A DNA stretch of 64,000 nucleotides from Microcaldota archaeon (GCA_021799475.1 JAJZAJ010000001.1:186001-250000), one strand, 5' to 3'; positions 8,156-16,808 are shown, counted from the first letter of the stretch. Notes: a model not told the origin generated them from the sequence alone. Numbers and translations are program-made.

Positions 8156-8871
8156 AGCATCACTATCGCGATGGAAACAAGTCCTCCGACAACGCTACAG
8201 AAGAAATTCGAAGTGTATTTATTGCCTATTCCAATCTCTTCGAAATAGCCCAGATAAGAGTCGACCACTGTCCCAATAAAGCCCCCCATGCCCGCAGCAG
8301 CAAAAATGAACAGGTAATAGCCTATCACAGCATATCCGCATCCGCCAAGGGAGCAGTTCCATACCATATGCGAGATAAGAAGCGCAACTCCAAACAATGA
8401 GATTATTACCGCGCCAACGAGCCCGGCAAAGCTGCCCAGCAGCGATATGCCGCCAGACATTCCTTTCTTTATTTTCTTAAATGTCACTATTGAGATAGGG
8501 GTGCCGTTGAGGACGCCTATCTCGCTGCTGAATTTATCCGCAGTCACCGCTGCGGCACTGGCTATAAAGCCTACAATCAAAGGCACATAATATGTGCCAT
8601 ATGTATAGTGCAGCAGGTATACCGAAAAGGCAAACAGGAGAGGGCCAAGACCATTTGCTATCACATTTCTAACTCCTCTTGTCTGCTGGTATAACCTAGC
8701 TCTCTTCTTGTACTGTTTCCCGAACCCTGTAACCGCAGCGGACAGGACAAGGAATAGGACCATAACAGCGACAAACAGCATCCCGTATTGCCAACCACCG
8801 AAAAACAGCATCAAAATGGCCATTATCACAGCAAGAGATATGCCCTTTACATCAAGAGTAAACACGTCCAT
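8152..8871 (-). CDS. DUF92 family membrane protein (VTE6-like)
   Basis: This 239-residue protein has six or more membrane segments. The DUF92 signatures are present in order: TRGVRNVIANG near residue 65, ADKFSSEIG near 110, GTPISI, then KGMSGGISLLGSFAG, and DSYLGYFEEIG near 205. The plant member VTE6 phosphorylates phytyl phosphate; the archaeal members probably act on polyprenyl phosphates, which would fit lipid or polyprenol metabolism. Substrate is not shown by the sequence. The start faces radA across a 440-base divergent intergenic region. Confidence 0.85.
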   Translation of the reverse strand: MDVFTLDVKGISLAVIMAILMLFFGGWQYGMLFVAVMVLFLVLSAAVTGFGKQYKKRARLYQQTRGVRNVIANGLGPLLFAFSVYLLHYTYGTYYVPLIVGFIASAAAVTADKFSSEIGVLNGTPISIVTFKKIKKGMSGGISLLGSFAGLVGAVIISLFGVALLISHMVWNCSLGGCGYAVIGYYLFIFAAAGMGGFIGTVVDSYLGYFEEIGIGNKYTSNFFCSVVGGLVSIAIVML

Positions 8872-9313
8872 AGTGCCACTATTCCAACTGGAATATGAAT
8901 TTTCCTGTTTGTTTTCGAAAGGTATTTAAGCCTTTAAAGTTCCTAATTTTACAAGTTCTCTACTGTAAGAAGGTCGTGAAGAACTGGTCGCCTTGCCCGG
9001 GCGTAAAAACCCGGGCACTAATTCTATTCAAATTCCATCCGTCCTATTCATTCCATTCATGGTGTAATTTTCACAGCAAATCCTTGACTATCCTTCAACC
9101 CGGATCATATTATTCTCATTGCCACGAGCGGAATGCGTTCCCACATTCCTATCCTATTTACCTATAAATATTCAACCTTTTATAACTTCTTCAACTCATG
9201 TCGCTAATAACCAGTAAAAGAGCAGCAAAAAGCAATGCGCAACGCAAGCTATTGCAAAGGATTTTATAAGTAGGCTGTACTTATAATACCGATTCTTCTT
9301 ATTCGTGTTTGTT
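8872..9313. other. 440-base divergent intergenic region with a perfect hairpin
   Basis: No gene is supported here. It separates the DUF92 gene (minus) from radA (plus). It contains a perfect 8-base inverted repeat, TGCCCGGG at 8994-9001 and CCCGGGCA at 9010-9017, with an eight-base loop, much more GC-rich than its surroundings. A TATA-like ACTTATAATA lies near 9278-9287 upstream of radA. The hairpin could belong to a small RNA or a regulatory leader; nothing identifies it. Confidence 0.5.
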
Positions 9314-10264
9314 ATGGCAAAGGAGAAAGCAATTAGAGAGCTGGAGGATCTCCCCGGTATAGGCGAAACGTCAGCAGAAAAGCTCAGGGCAGCAGGCATA
9401 GATACTCTAGAGAAGGTAGCTGTAGCTTCCCCGCATGAACTGTCAGAGTTATCAGGGATCAGCGTAGACGCTGCAAAGAAGGCCATAACCGCAGCGCAGG
9501 AGTCTACAACCATAAATTACGAAACAGGGGCAACCATATTCGAGAAGAGGAAAGAGATAGGCAAGATAACCACAGGATCTAAGGATCTGGACGATCTCAT
9601 AGGCGGAGGCATTGAGACGAATGCGATAACCGAAGCATACGGGAAATTCTCCTCGGGCAAATCACAACTGGCGTTCCAGCTGACCGTCAATGTCCAAAAA
9701 CCAAAGAAAGACGGTGGGCTTGAGGGCGCGGCCCTTTTCATAGATACCGAAGCGACTTTCAGGCCGGAAAGGATAGCCGAGCTTGCAAAGGCAGCCGATA
9801 TGGACCCGAACAAGGTTCTCGAGAATATAATGGTTGTAAGGGCAATGACTACAGAACAGCAGATACTTACAGTAGAGAGATCCGATAAACTGATACAGGA
9901 AAAGAACATCAAGCTGGTAATCGTAGACTCAATGACATCCCTATTCAGGGCCGAGTTCGTAGGGAGGGGGGCGCTTTCGGAAAGGCAGCAGAAGCTCAAT
10001 TCACATGTGCACAGGCTGCAGACGCTGGCGGACAGCCATAACCTCGCCGTCTTCATAACAAACCAGGTAATGGACAACCCCGGGATAATGTTTGGCGATC
10101 CTACGACCCCTATAGGAGGCAACGTACTCGCCCATGCAGCTACCACGAGGCTGTATATAAGGAAGAGCAAGGAGGAGAAGAGAATTGTACGCCTGGTCGA
10201 TAGCCCAAGCATGCCTGATGGGGAATGTGTGATAAAAGTAACCCCGGAAGGAATCAAGGACTAA
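9314..10264 (+). CDS. radA: DNA repair and recombination protein RadA
   Basis: This is the archaeal RecA/Rad51 recombinase, which forms filaments on single-stranded DNA and drives strand exchange. The N-terminal helix-hairpin-helix domain (LEDLPGIGETSAEKLRAAG) covers residues 10-65. Walker A is GKFSSGKS at about 110-117 (a variant of the usual GEFGSGKT) and Walker B is KLVIVDSMTSLF. NQVMDNPGIMFGDP and the GGNVLAHAATTR segment that forms the subunit interface follow. Length is typical. I chose ATG 9314 over an in-frame GTG at 9305 because MAKEK is the expected N-terminus. Confidence 0.96.
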   Translation: MAKEKAIRELEDLPGIGETSAEKLRAAGIDTLEKVAVASPHELSELSGISVDAAKKAITAAQESTTINYETGATIFEKRKEIGKITTGSKDLDDLIGGGIETNAITEAYGKFSSGKSQLAFQLTVNVQKPKKDGGLEGAALFIDTEATFRPERIAELAKAADMDPNKVLENIMVVRAMTTEQQILTVERSDKLIQEKNIKLVIVDSMTSLFRAEFVGRGALSERQQKLNSHVHRLQTLADSHNLAVFITNQVMDNPGIMFGDPTTPIGGNVLAHAATTRLYIRKSKEEKRIVRLVDSPSMPDGECVIKVTPEGIKD

Positions 10265-10325
10265 ACAAAACAGGTACTGCCAAGTAACAAGCTATATATC
10301 TAACATTCACATTCATAGCGATACG

Positions 10326-11093
10326 ATGCTATATCTAGTCGGAATAGGCCTGAACAAGGACGACCTGTCCATAAGCGCAGTCGAGCTGTGCAAGCGTTGC
10401 GAAGTATTCATCGAGCGCTTTACTACCTTTATCGATGATGACAGGATGGAATACGTGGAGCGTATGGCCGGAAAGCGCTTCCAAGAGCTATCAAGAGACG
10501 AAATGGAGGAGAACGCGGGAAAGCTGCTGATGAAGGCGAAAGAACACGATGTCGTAATCCTTACTGGGGGAGACCCGCTGATAGCCACAACCCATAAAAT
10601 CCTGTTCATAACAGCAAAGAATCTCGGAATCAAGGTCAAGGTGCACCACGCTCCATCGATACTGCCAGCCATAATGGGCGAGTCGGGGCTGGATTTCTAC
10701 AGGTTTGGTCCAGTATGCACCATATCGAAATGGCAGAGGCACTACACACCCGTATCTTTCTATGAATCGATAAAGAGGAACGAAGAAAACAACATGCATA
10801 GCATAGTGCTCCTGGATTATGACCCGTCAAGGAATTCATCGCTAGAGCTTGGCGAAGCGATCCGTATAATGGAGGAATCAGAAAAGCAGTACAAGGGAGG
10901 GATAATCAATGATGATACCCTTATGTTTGTGATGCACAAGATAGCTATAGAAGGAGAGCAGAAGCTCATAACCACATTGAGGTTTGCGAAAAAACTGCAC
11001 TACGCAAACGGCCCTACGGCGATAGTCATACCTGCAAAGCTCACTGATATAGAGAAGGAGACCCTTGAGAGCATGTACGATTTCAACTTCTGA
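10326..11093 (+). CDS. dphB: Diphthine synthase
   Basis: This S-adenosylmethionine-dependent methyltransferase acts in diphthamide synthesis on elongation factor 2. It has the tetrapyrrole-methylase-like fold: MLYLVGIGL at the start, ILTGGDPLIATTH near residue 80, and GPVCTISKWQRHYTP in the middle, all hallmarks of the Dph5/DphB family. Length (255) is typical. CTATATATC about 30 bases upstream of the ATG is a good TATA box for a leaderless transcript. The gene ends six bases before endA, with which it probably forms an operon. Confidence 0.94.
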   Translation: MLYLVGIGLNKDDLSISAVELCKRCEVFIERFTTFIDDDRMEYVERMAGKRFQELSRDEMEENAGKLLMKAKEHDVVILTGGDPLIATTHKILFITAKNLGIKVKVHHAPSILPAIMGESGLDFYRFGPVCTISKWQRHYTPVSFYESIKRNEENNMHSIVLLDYDPSRNSSLELGEAIRIMEESEKQYKGGIINDDTLMFVMHKIAIEGEQKLITTLRFAKKLHYANGPTAIVIPAKLTDIEKETLESMYDFNF

Positions 11094-11098
11094 TTTTC

Positions 11099-12262
11099 AT
11101 GACTATAATGGTGTTATTCGACGAGAAAGAAAAGACCTTTGTAGCTACAGATCAGTCAACCATGGATGTGCTGCGCAACGGCCATATCGGGCATAGGGAA
11201 GGACAGAGGACAAGCCTATGTACTGAAGAGGGATTGTATCTTATTGATGCCAGGAAAGCCAAATGCACTTCGCTGCAGACTGGGAAGGAAATGAAATTCA
11301 ACGAAATAGCGATGTTGTTCAGCCAAAAAGAAAAATTCATTGCAAGGTATTTCACATACAGGGATTGGAGGGATAGGGGGCTTATGATAAGCCTGCCAGG
11401 GATGATTTCCGGGAGCGGAAAAGCGCCTGTCAAAAAATATCCTGCTTCTAGGACATCCCAGGATCCTGATGCAGCGACCGGGGTGTTTTTCCCAGAAGAC
11501 CTGATAACAATAATAGATGATGAAAAGAGCGGCAGAAGCTTATACGATAAATTCTGGTTCGGACAATACGGGACGTATAAACTAGGGAGCCACGGAAACC
11601 TGAACAAGCTCGATGTATACGAAACCCTGTTCCTGATCGACAACAAGAGGCTGTCGCTGCAAAATGCTGCCCGCGCATCCGTCGCATCTGCCGCATCAGA
11701 AAGGATCAAGGATTTCCAGAAGACATATGAGATATACAAGGATTGGAGAAGCAAAGGATATGTTGTGAAGACCGGGTTCAAATTCGGCATGCATTTCCGG
11801 CTGTACCTGCCCGAGGCGCAGCCAACAGCGAAAGGGGTCAAATGGGCACACAGCAAGCACGTTATCAATGTTTTTCCAAGGGAGGCAAAGCTCATCGCTT
11901 CGGAGTGGGCAAGGGCGATAAGGGTGGCGCATTCCGTAAAGAAGACTTTCATACTAGCCGTACCCGGGAAAAGCAAGAAGAAGAGTTCCGGGATAGACTT
12001 TGTTCTTTACTACAGGAAGGGCGGTTCCGCGGAAGCAATCGAAAATGATCCGCCAAGCTATGCCATGTTATCCTTCGGGGAGGATGAATACATAGGAGGT
12101 GCAGAGCTCTCTGCGGCCATAGATTCGGCAGACAAAATGAAACTCGCGCCAGTCGTTGCGGTTGCCGACAGGGAGACAGCTGTAACATATTACAAAGTAA
12201 ATCGTGTGGAACTATCCGGAAGCAGCTGCGAGTATTACGAAATCGACTGGATGCAGCCATAG
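11099..12262 (+). CDS. endA: tRNA-splicing endonuclease, three-unit (epsilon2-type)
   Basis: This enzyme cuts tRNA introns at bulge-helix-bulge sites. At 387 residues it is about twice the size of the ordinary homotetrameric subunit. An N-terminal unit (1-100) and a second unit starting near KFWFGQYGTYKLG (151-163) precede the catalytic unit at about 205-290, and a beta-rich C-terminal unit follows (295-387). The triad is intact: Tyr236 in MHFRLY, His251 in AHSKHV and Lys281 or Lys282 in RVAHSVKK. A three-unit layout with one active site is the epsilon2 form described from ARMAN archaea. Two intron-containing tRNAs in this window (6126, 47604) are its likely substrates. Confidence 0.9.
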   Translation: MTIMVLFDEKEKTFVATDQSTMDVLRNGHIGHREGQRTSLCTEEGLYLIDARKAKCTSLQTGKEMKFNEIAMLFSQKEKFIARYFTYRDWRDRGLMISLPGMISGSGKAPVKKYPASRTSQDPDAATGVFFPEDLITIIDDEKSGRSLYDKFWFGQYGTYKLGSHGNLNKLDVYETLFLIDNKRLSLQNAARASVASAASERIKDFQKTYEIYKDWRSKGYVVKTGFKFGMHFRLYLPEAQPTAKGVKWAHSKHVINVFPREAKLIASEWARAIRVAHSVKKTFILAVPGKSKKKSSGIDFVLYYRKGGSAEAIENDPPSYAMLSFGEDEYIGGAELSAAIDSADKMKLAPVVAVADRETAVTYYKVNRVELSGSSCEYYEIDWMQP

Positions 12263-12386
12263 AATAATAACAGAGCTCCGCGAAACGGTTTACTGTAGAA
12301 CCCCAAAACAGCGCTTCTGAAGGTCTAAGGGCTTTTGACCGATATCTGTGTTCTGATAAGTGCCATGTTTGAGTTTGGTATAGAGC

Positions 12387-12599
12387 CTACTCTCTTTCCA
12401 TCTTCCTGCGCTCCCTCTGTCTAACCTGATAATCTCTAAAACAATCTGCACAATAAGCATATACCGTCTTACCTTCGTCTTCACTACTTACTTTTATTAT
12501 CGTAGCCCTATTGGTGCAACGTCTATGAGTGTCTGGATAATAATCGCATCTCATCTTTACTTTTAGTGCAAATTTCTTTATTGGATATCGTTTAACCAT
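12387..12599 (-). CDS. Small putative zinc-binding protein
   Basis: This 70-residue basic protein is not recognised. It has MRCDYYPDTHRRCTNRAT, in which two cysteines and a histidine resemble a treble-clef or zinc-ribbon knuckle, followed after 16 residues by YCADCFRDYQ, a second Cys-x2-Cys. The C-terminus is highly basic (RQRERRKMERE), which would suit nucleic acid binding. A later start at the internal Met-Arg-Cys is possible. It diverges from the orphan at 12720, across the region holding three 20-base repeats. Confidence 0.55.
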   Translation of the reverse strand: MVKRYPIKKFALKVKMRCDYYPDTHRRCTNRATIIKVSSEDEGKTVYAYCADCFRDYQVRQRERRKMERE

Positions 12600-12610
12600 G
12601 GCCTCATAAT

Positions 12611-12670
12611 AATAAAACTACAAACAGGTTAATAAAACTACAGGAAAGTCAATTAAACTACAAAGCGGGC
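12611..12670. repeat. Three direct repeats with exact 20-base period
   Basis: AATAAAACTACA occurs at 12611-12622 and 12631-12642, and AATTAAACTACA at 12651-12662. The spacing is exactly 20 bases, about two turns of DNA. The repeats lie between divergently transcribed genes (12599 minus, 12720 plus). This arrangement suggests a binding site array for a regulator, though no protein can be named. Confidence 0.7.
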
Positions 12671-12719
12671 CGAACCGAAACATAGAAATATCTGATAAGG
12701 TGCAGCAAATAATGATTCT

Positions 12720-13640
12720 ATGCAATCACTTAACATACCACAGCGTCAAGATACATCCAGTCTGCATGGCAAAGATGCCGATATAGGGATAGGCAGGGTG
12801 CTGGCATGCATCGACGAATCAGGAGTCAAGATAAAGGCAGCACTGTCCTGCAGCTATACCAGTGCACCATGGCATCCGGCACACTACAAGGCGCTCAGAA
12901 GCAAGATTATTGATGCAAAAGACTGCGTAACTACGCAGCAGACCCTATTCAGAGATTACTATTACACCTGCAAGGATCTGATAAACACCATGTGCTCGGA
13001 GAATCCAGCAAACTGGCAGGCCTCTAAAACCGAGTTCGATAAGATGCTTGTGAAATGGCTCGGGAAGTGGAGCGAGTTATCCGACAAGGCGAACGAATTC
13101 TCGTGTAGCGATGCGTCAAAAAACGATAAAAAATGGCTCAATATCATCGAGCAAATAAGAGTCGAAACTACAAGTATCACAAGCGAAATAAAGCTTGTTT
13201 CCGAGGAACTGAACAGGGTGTACTTGCGCGGCTGCATGGCTATAGGCCTACGCGACCTGTTTGTACTTCCGGGCATGCAAAGGATAAGCGACTATTTTCT
13301 GCCTGCAAAGAATGGTGAGATTGCTTGCACGAACTTCATTTTCAGGTTGGAAAAGGGACAGTACAATGAAATGCGCAAATGGCTCTCGCAATCCCTGATG
13401 AAAATATACAAGGAGTATGGCACGATATGCGGCATATCTCCGGCTCCGGATTGCGGAGGGAGCATAGAACACATAGCCGCTAAAGTATGGCAGTCGAGGC
13501 ACAGTAAGCCAAAACTGATAGGGATAGGGTTCATATGCTATAGGAACCATTCACTGGCAATGAGGGTCATGACATCGCTTCTCAAGGAAGCTATATCGAG
13601 ATACGAATGCAATGATATCCAACAACTAGCAAGGCAGTAG
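12720..13640 (+). CDS. Orphan cysteine-containing protein
   Basis: This 306-residue soluble protein is not recognised. It is rich in Cys (about 13) and Trp for this genome, with cysteines scattered rather than in CxxC pairs, apart from CGISPAPDCGG near residue 240. The N-terminal 25 residues are polar; the rest alternates helices and short strands. No membrane segment, signal peptide or nucleotide-binding loop is visible. It stands alone between the three-repeat region and rpl15e. The ATG at 12720 is the first in frame and gives the only complete reading. Confidence 0.65.
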   Translation: MQSLNIPQRQDTSSLHGKDADIGIGRVLACIDESGVKIKAALSCSYTSAPWHPAHYKALRSKIIDAKDCVTTQQTLFRDYYYTCKDLINTMCSENPANWQASKTEFDKMLVKWLGKWSELSDKANEFSCSDASKNDKKWLNIIEQIRVETTSITSEIKLVSEELNRVYLRGCMAIGLRDLFVLPGMQRISDYFLPAKNGEIACTNFIFRLEKGQYNEMRKWLSQSLMKIYKEYGTICGISPAPDCGGSIEHIAAKVWQSRHSKPKLIGIGFICYRNHSLAMRVMTSLLKEAISRYECNDIQQLARQ

Positions 13641-13748
13641 CAGCGACCTCTAGTATTTTATACCTTTTTGCATCAATCTATCTGCCCACAACCTTGGCTC
13701 TTTTCCTAAAGAACAGGGAAGTCAAAAGGAATAAATTCTGATGATAAA

Positions 13749-14315
13749 ATGACGTTCTACAAAACAATGAAAGGCACTTTCGCAAACGAGTACAAGACAA
13801 GATCCGACGAGTACAAGACAAGGCTTTCACTCTGGAGCTCGCAGCCCTCAGTATCGAGAATCGATAAACCGACAAACATAGCGAGGGCAAGGGAGCTCGG
13901 ATACAAGGCAAAGCAGGGAGTTGTCGTCGTAAGAGTCAGGGTGCTCGGTGGAAAGAAAAAGAGGCAGCAGGCCGGCGGAGGGAGGAAGCCGTCGAAATCA
14001 GGAAGGTTCTTCTCAAGGCAGAAATCCCCACAGTCGATTGCGGAGGAAAGGGCAGCCACGAAGTTTTCCAACTGCGAGGTAATGAACTCATATTTCGTTG
14101 GCGAAGCCGGCACAGAGAAATACTTCGAAGTGATTATGCTCGACAGGACAAGCCCAGTCGTGCTTTCGGATGCGCAGTATTCGCAAGTAGTGCGGCAGAA
14201 GGGGAGGGCATCGAGAGGTCTTACTTATCAAGGAAGGAAACACAGGGGAATCAGGAACAAGGGCTTTGGGACAGCTAGGTTCAGGCCGTCAAAGAGAGCC
14301 AACAACAGAGGCTAA
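13749..14315 (+). CDS. rpl15e: Ribosomal protein L15e
   Basis: This large-subunit protein is shared by archaea and eukaryotes (eL15). It has the family N-terminus (MTFYKTMKGTF), the RIDKPTNIARARELGYKAKQG segment, the GGGRKPSKSGRFF stretch and the C-terminal GLTYQGRKHRGIRNKG. Length 188 is normal. The ATG follows TGATGATAAA, the leader motif common here. In many archaea this gene heads a run leading to RNase P, exosome and Brix genes; here it is followed directly by the duplicated helical-repeat genes and then Brix. Confidence 0.95.
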   Translation: MTFYKTMKGTFANEYKTRSDEYKTRLSLWSSQPSVSRIDKPTNIARARELGYKAKQGVVVVRVRVLGGKKKRQQAGGGRKPSKSGRFFSRQKSPQSIAEERAATKFSNCEVMNSYFVGEAGTEKYFEVIMLDRTSPVVLSDAQYSQVVRQKGRASRGLTYQGRKHRGIRNKGFGTARFRPSKRANNRG

Positions 14316-14339
14316 TCGCTTCACGCTGCTTTTCCGGCA

Positions 14340-14427
14340 GCCGCAGCGTATGTATCTGCGATAAGTTCCCGATCCATTCGCGATATTCAGCAACATTGAC
14401 GTAATATCCGGGGAAACGGACAGATAG
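14340..14427 (+). pseudogene. nuoD 3'-end fragment (copy 1)
   Basis: The last bases of nuoD recur here: TTCGCGATATTC and then GACGTAATATCCGGGGAAAC and the terminal GACAGATAG match the true gene end at 41097-41149 with a few substitutions and a small deletion. The reading frame is not continuous with any start, so it is a dead copy. The following 135 bases also match the nuoD 3' flank, up to the TATA region of the repeat gene. Confidence 0.85.
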
Positions 14428-14559
14428 CACATTCTCCATCAGCAGCCGCGAGCCAGTAAAATCAAAAACTACTAAAGAAGTAAAGGCAAATAATCTGTAT
14501 TTATTCCCATTTTTACTGGAAGGCCAAAACCACATTTCCCGGAGAAACCCAACCCATAG

Positions 14560-14604
14560 CAACAATTATATATTATATGGAACACCATTCACTGCAGTGG
14601 TAAT
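14560..14604 (+). promoter_or_regulatory. Repeat-gene A promoter: TATA box and CACTGCAGTG palindrome
   Basis: An ATTATATATTATA TATA box lies at 14566-14578, about 30 bases upstream of the start codon. The perfect palindrome CACTGCAGTG (14590-14599) sits six bases before the ATG, so it overlaps the expected transcription start or the translation start site. The same arrangement precedes all four members of this gene family. Confidence 0.7.
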
Positions 14605-15441
14605 ATGCCTGACAAAACAGCCTTGGCGGATCAGCAGAAACTCGTGGCACTTATAGATGAGCTGACTCCAGACGCGAGAACAACAGCACTGAAAAGAGCA
14701 GAAGAGATAGGACTGCTTCCCAGTAATAAAACTACGACTGCAGAAGCATATGAGAAGAAGGGAGAGTATGCCTCTGCAGCCAAAATCTGGCTACAATTAG
14801 ATAACAAAGACAGAGTCGCAGCATGCGCGGAAGCATATGAGAAAGGTGGGTGGTACGCCAACGCCGCAGAAATCTGGCTACAATTAGATAATAAAGACAG
14901 AGCAGCATTATGCGCAGAAGCATATGAGAAGAAGGGAGAGTATACCGTTGCCGCAGAAATCTGGCTACAATTAGATAAGAAAGAAAAGGCAGCGAAAGCA
15001 TATGAGAAGAGGGGATGGAATGCCTCTGCCGCAGAAATCTGGCTACAATTAGATAAGAAAGAAAAGGCAGCGGAAGCATATGAGAAAGGGGGGTTGTATT
15101 CCAATGCCGCAGAAATCTGGCTACAATTAGATAAGAAAGAAAAGGCAGCGAAAGCATATGAGAAAAGGGGATGGTATACCGCCGCAGCAAAAATCTGGCT
15201 ACAATTAGATAATAAAGACAGAGTTGTAGTATGCGCGGAAGTATGTGAGAAGAAGGAAGAGTATGCCTCTGCCGCAGAAATCTGGCTACAATTAGATAAT
15301 AAAGTGAAGGCAGCGGAAGCATATGAGAAAGGTAGGCGGTACACCGACGCCGCAACGATATACAAGATGCTGGGAAACGCTCGAAAAGAAGCGGCGCTTG
15401 TGGAACTGGCGGCGCTGCTCCGCGATCAAAATAAATCATAG
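14605..15441 (+). CDS. Helical-repeat (TPR/SNAP-like) protein A
   Basis: This is a 278-residue cytosolic protein of tandem two-helix repeats, the shortest of four paralogues here. It has a shared N-terminal cap (about 45 residues, with LIDELTPDARTTALKRAEE), about seven repeats of the form YEKxGxYxxAAxIWLQLDNK, and a C-terminal cap with ATIYKMLGNA. Repeats are 29 residues when the linker contains CAEA and 26 when it is shorter, both under the 34 of classical TPRs. No signal peptide or membrane segment is present. Such solenoids usually bind proteins; the partner is unknown. Nucleotide identity between repeats is very high, pointing to recent expansion or gene conversion. Confidence 0.85.
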   Translation: MPDKTALADQQKLVALIDELTPDARTTALKRAEEIGLLPSNKTTTAEAYEKKGEYASAAKIWLQLDNKDRVAACAEAYEKGGWYANAAEIWLQLDNKDRAALCAEAYEKKGEYTVAAEIWLQLDKKEKAAKAYEKRGWNASAAEIWLQLDKKEKAAEAYEKGGLYSNAAEIWLQLDKKEKAAKAYEKRGWYTAAAKIWLQLDNKDRVVVCAEVCEKKEEYASAAEIWLQLDNKVKAAEAYEKGRRYTDAATIYKMLGNARKEAALVELAALLRDQNKS

Positions 15442-15489
15442 AAGGAGCATCCCATGTTTTGGGATACATGCGCAGATGGCTAAGGGCCG

Positions 15490-15601
15490 GATCCCTGGGT
15501 TCGTAAAATTGCCTCATTGTGCAAACTGTCATCGGCACTAAGTTCTCGACCTGTTCGCGATATTCGGCAGTGACGTAATATCCGGGAAAACGGACAGATA
15601 G
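15490..15601 (+). pseudogene. nuoD 3'-end fragment (copy 2)
   Basis: This second remnant lies between repeat genes A and B. It matches nuoD from the codons for SIRSPGF onward (about 41025-41149) and keeps GACCTGTTCGCGATATTC and the terminal GACAGATAG, with frame-breaking deletions. It is joined on its left to the 3' flank of gene A (ATGGCTAAGGGCCGG), giving a duplication junction near 15490. About 135 bases of matching nuoD 3' flank follow. Confidence 0.85.
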
Positions 15602-15737
15602 CACATTCTCCATCAGAAGCCGCGAACCAGTAAAATCAAAAACTACTAAAGAAGTAAAGGCAAATAATCTGTATTTATTCTCATTTTCTGCCGGAAGATA
15701 AAAGACACCGCATTTTCCAGAGAAACCCAATCCCTAG

Positions 15738-15782
15738 CAACAATTATATATTATATGGAATACCATTCACTGCAGTGGTAAT
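15738..15782 (+). promoter_or_regulatory. Repeat-gene B promoter: TATA box and CACTGCAGTG palindrome
   Basis: The same layout as in front of gene A is present: a TATA stretch near 15742-15755 and CACTGCAGTG at 15768-15777, six bases from the ATG. The 341-base gap between genes A and B otherwise holds only the copied nuoD remnant and its flank. Confidence 0.7.
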
Positions 15783-16808
15783 ATGCCTGACAAAACAATC
15801 CTAGCTGACCAGCAGGAACTAATAACACTTATAGATGAGCTGACTCCAGACGCGAGAACAACAGCACTGAAAAGAGCGGAAGAAAAAGGACTGCTTCCCA
15901 GTAATAAACCTGAGGCTGCAAAAGCACATGAGAAGAGGGAGCAGTACGCCGCCGCCGCAGAAATCTGGCTACGATTAGACAACAAACCCAAAGCAGCAGC
16001 ATGCGCAGAAGCATGTGAGGAAGGCGAGCAGTATGCCGACGCAGCAAAAATCTGGATACAATTAGGCAGCAAACCCAGAGCCGCGTTATGTGCAGCAGCA
16101 TACGAGGATAGAGGGCTGCATATCTCTGCCGCCAAAATCTGGCTACAATTAGACAACAAACCCAGAGCAGCAGCATGCGCAGAAGCATGTGAGGAAGGTG
16201 AGTGGTACGCCGACGCCGCCAAAATCTGGCTACAATTAGACAACAAACCCAGAGCAGCAGAAGCATACGAGAAAAGTGGGTGGTATAACGCCGCAGCCAA
16301 AATCTGGCTACAATTAGACAATAAAGAACGGGCAGTATCATGCGCGGAAACATATGAGAAGAGGGAGCGATATGCCGACGCAGCAGGAATCTGGCTACAA
16401 TTAGACAACAAACCCAGAGCAGCATTATGCGCAGAAGCATGTGAGAATAAGGGACAGTACGCTGATGCAGTCACAATCTGGCTGCTGTCGGGTAATAAAC
16501 CCAGAGCAGCATTATGCGCAGAAGCATATGAAAAGAAGGAGTGGTATTTCGCCGCCGCCAGAATCTGGCTAGAATCAGACAATAAAGAAAGAGCAGTATC
16601 ATGCGCGGAAGCATGCGAGAAGAAGGAGCAGTATGCCGACGCCGCCAGAATCTGGACAAAATTAGACAACAAACCCAAAGCAGTATCATGCGCAGAAGCA
16701 TCTGAGAAGAAGGGACAGTATGACGCTGCTGCAGAGATATACAGGATGCTGGGAAACGCTCAAAAAGCAGCAGCGCTTACTAAACTGGCAGCGCTGCTCC
16801 GTGATTAA
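15783..16808 (+). CDS. Helical-repeat (TPR/SNAP-like) protein B
   Basis: This 341-residue paralogue of A has the same N-terminal cap (TILADQQELITLIDELTPDA), about nine two-helix repeats and the C-terminal cap AAEIYRMLGNAQKAAAL. Most units are the 29-residue form with ACAEACEE or ALCAEAYE linkers. Its repeats have drifted more than those of C and D (for example TIWLLSGNK, RIWLESDNK, RIWTKLDNK). It lies in tandem with A and is followed by a broken pfdB and a second piece of nuoD. Function unknown; a protein-binding scaffold is likely from the fold. Confidence 0.85.
   Translation: MPDKTILADQQELITLIDELTPDARTTALKRAEEKGLLPSNKPEAAKAHEKREQYAAAAEIWLRLDNKPKAAACAEACEEGEQYADAAKIWIQLGSKPRAALCAAAYEDRGLHISAAKIWLQLDNKPRAAACAEACEEGEWYADAAKIWLQLDNKPRAAEAYEKSGWYNAAAKIWLQLDNKERAVSCAETYEKRERYADAAGIWLQLDNKPRAALCAEACENKGQYADAVTIWLLSGNKPRAALCAEAYEKKEWYFAAARIWLESDNKERAVSCAEACEKKEQYADAARIWTKLDNKPKAVSCAEASEKKGQYDAAAEIYRMLGNAQKAAALTKLAALLRD

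Noticed and set aside
12290-12484. 64-codon minus-strand frame overlapping the small zinc-like gene
   Set aside because: Its frame is inconsistent with the Cys-rich frame, has no leader and no recognisable sequence.
14361-15700. Conserved minus-strand reading frame shared by the copied nuoD flanks (encodes FTGSRLL-type peptide)
   Set aside because: It is antisense to nuoD and its flank, and conservation is explained by recent duplication.
14631-16701. Long open frames on the minus strand through repeat genes A and B (also in C and D)
   Set aside because: They exist only because each DNA repeat has no stop in other frames; the plus strand has caps, start signals and a TATA box, and the minus frames encode Leu/Ser/Cys-rich repeats with no start signal.
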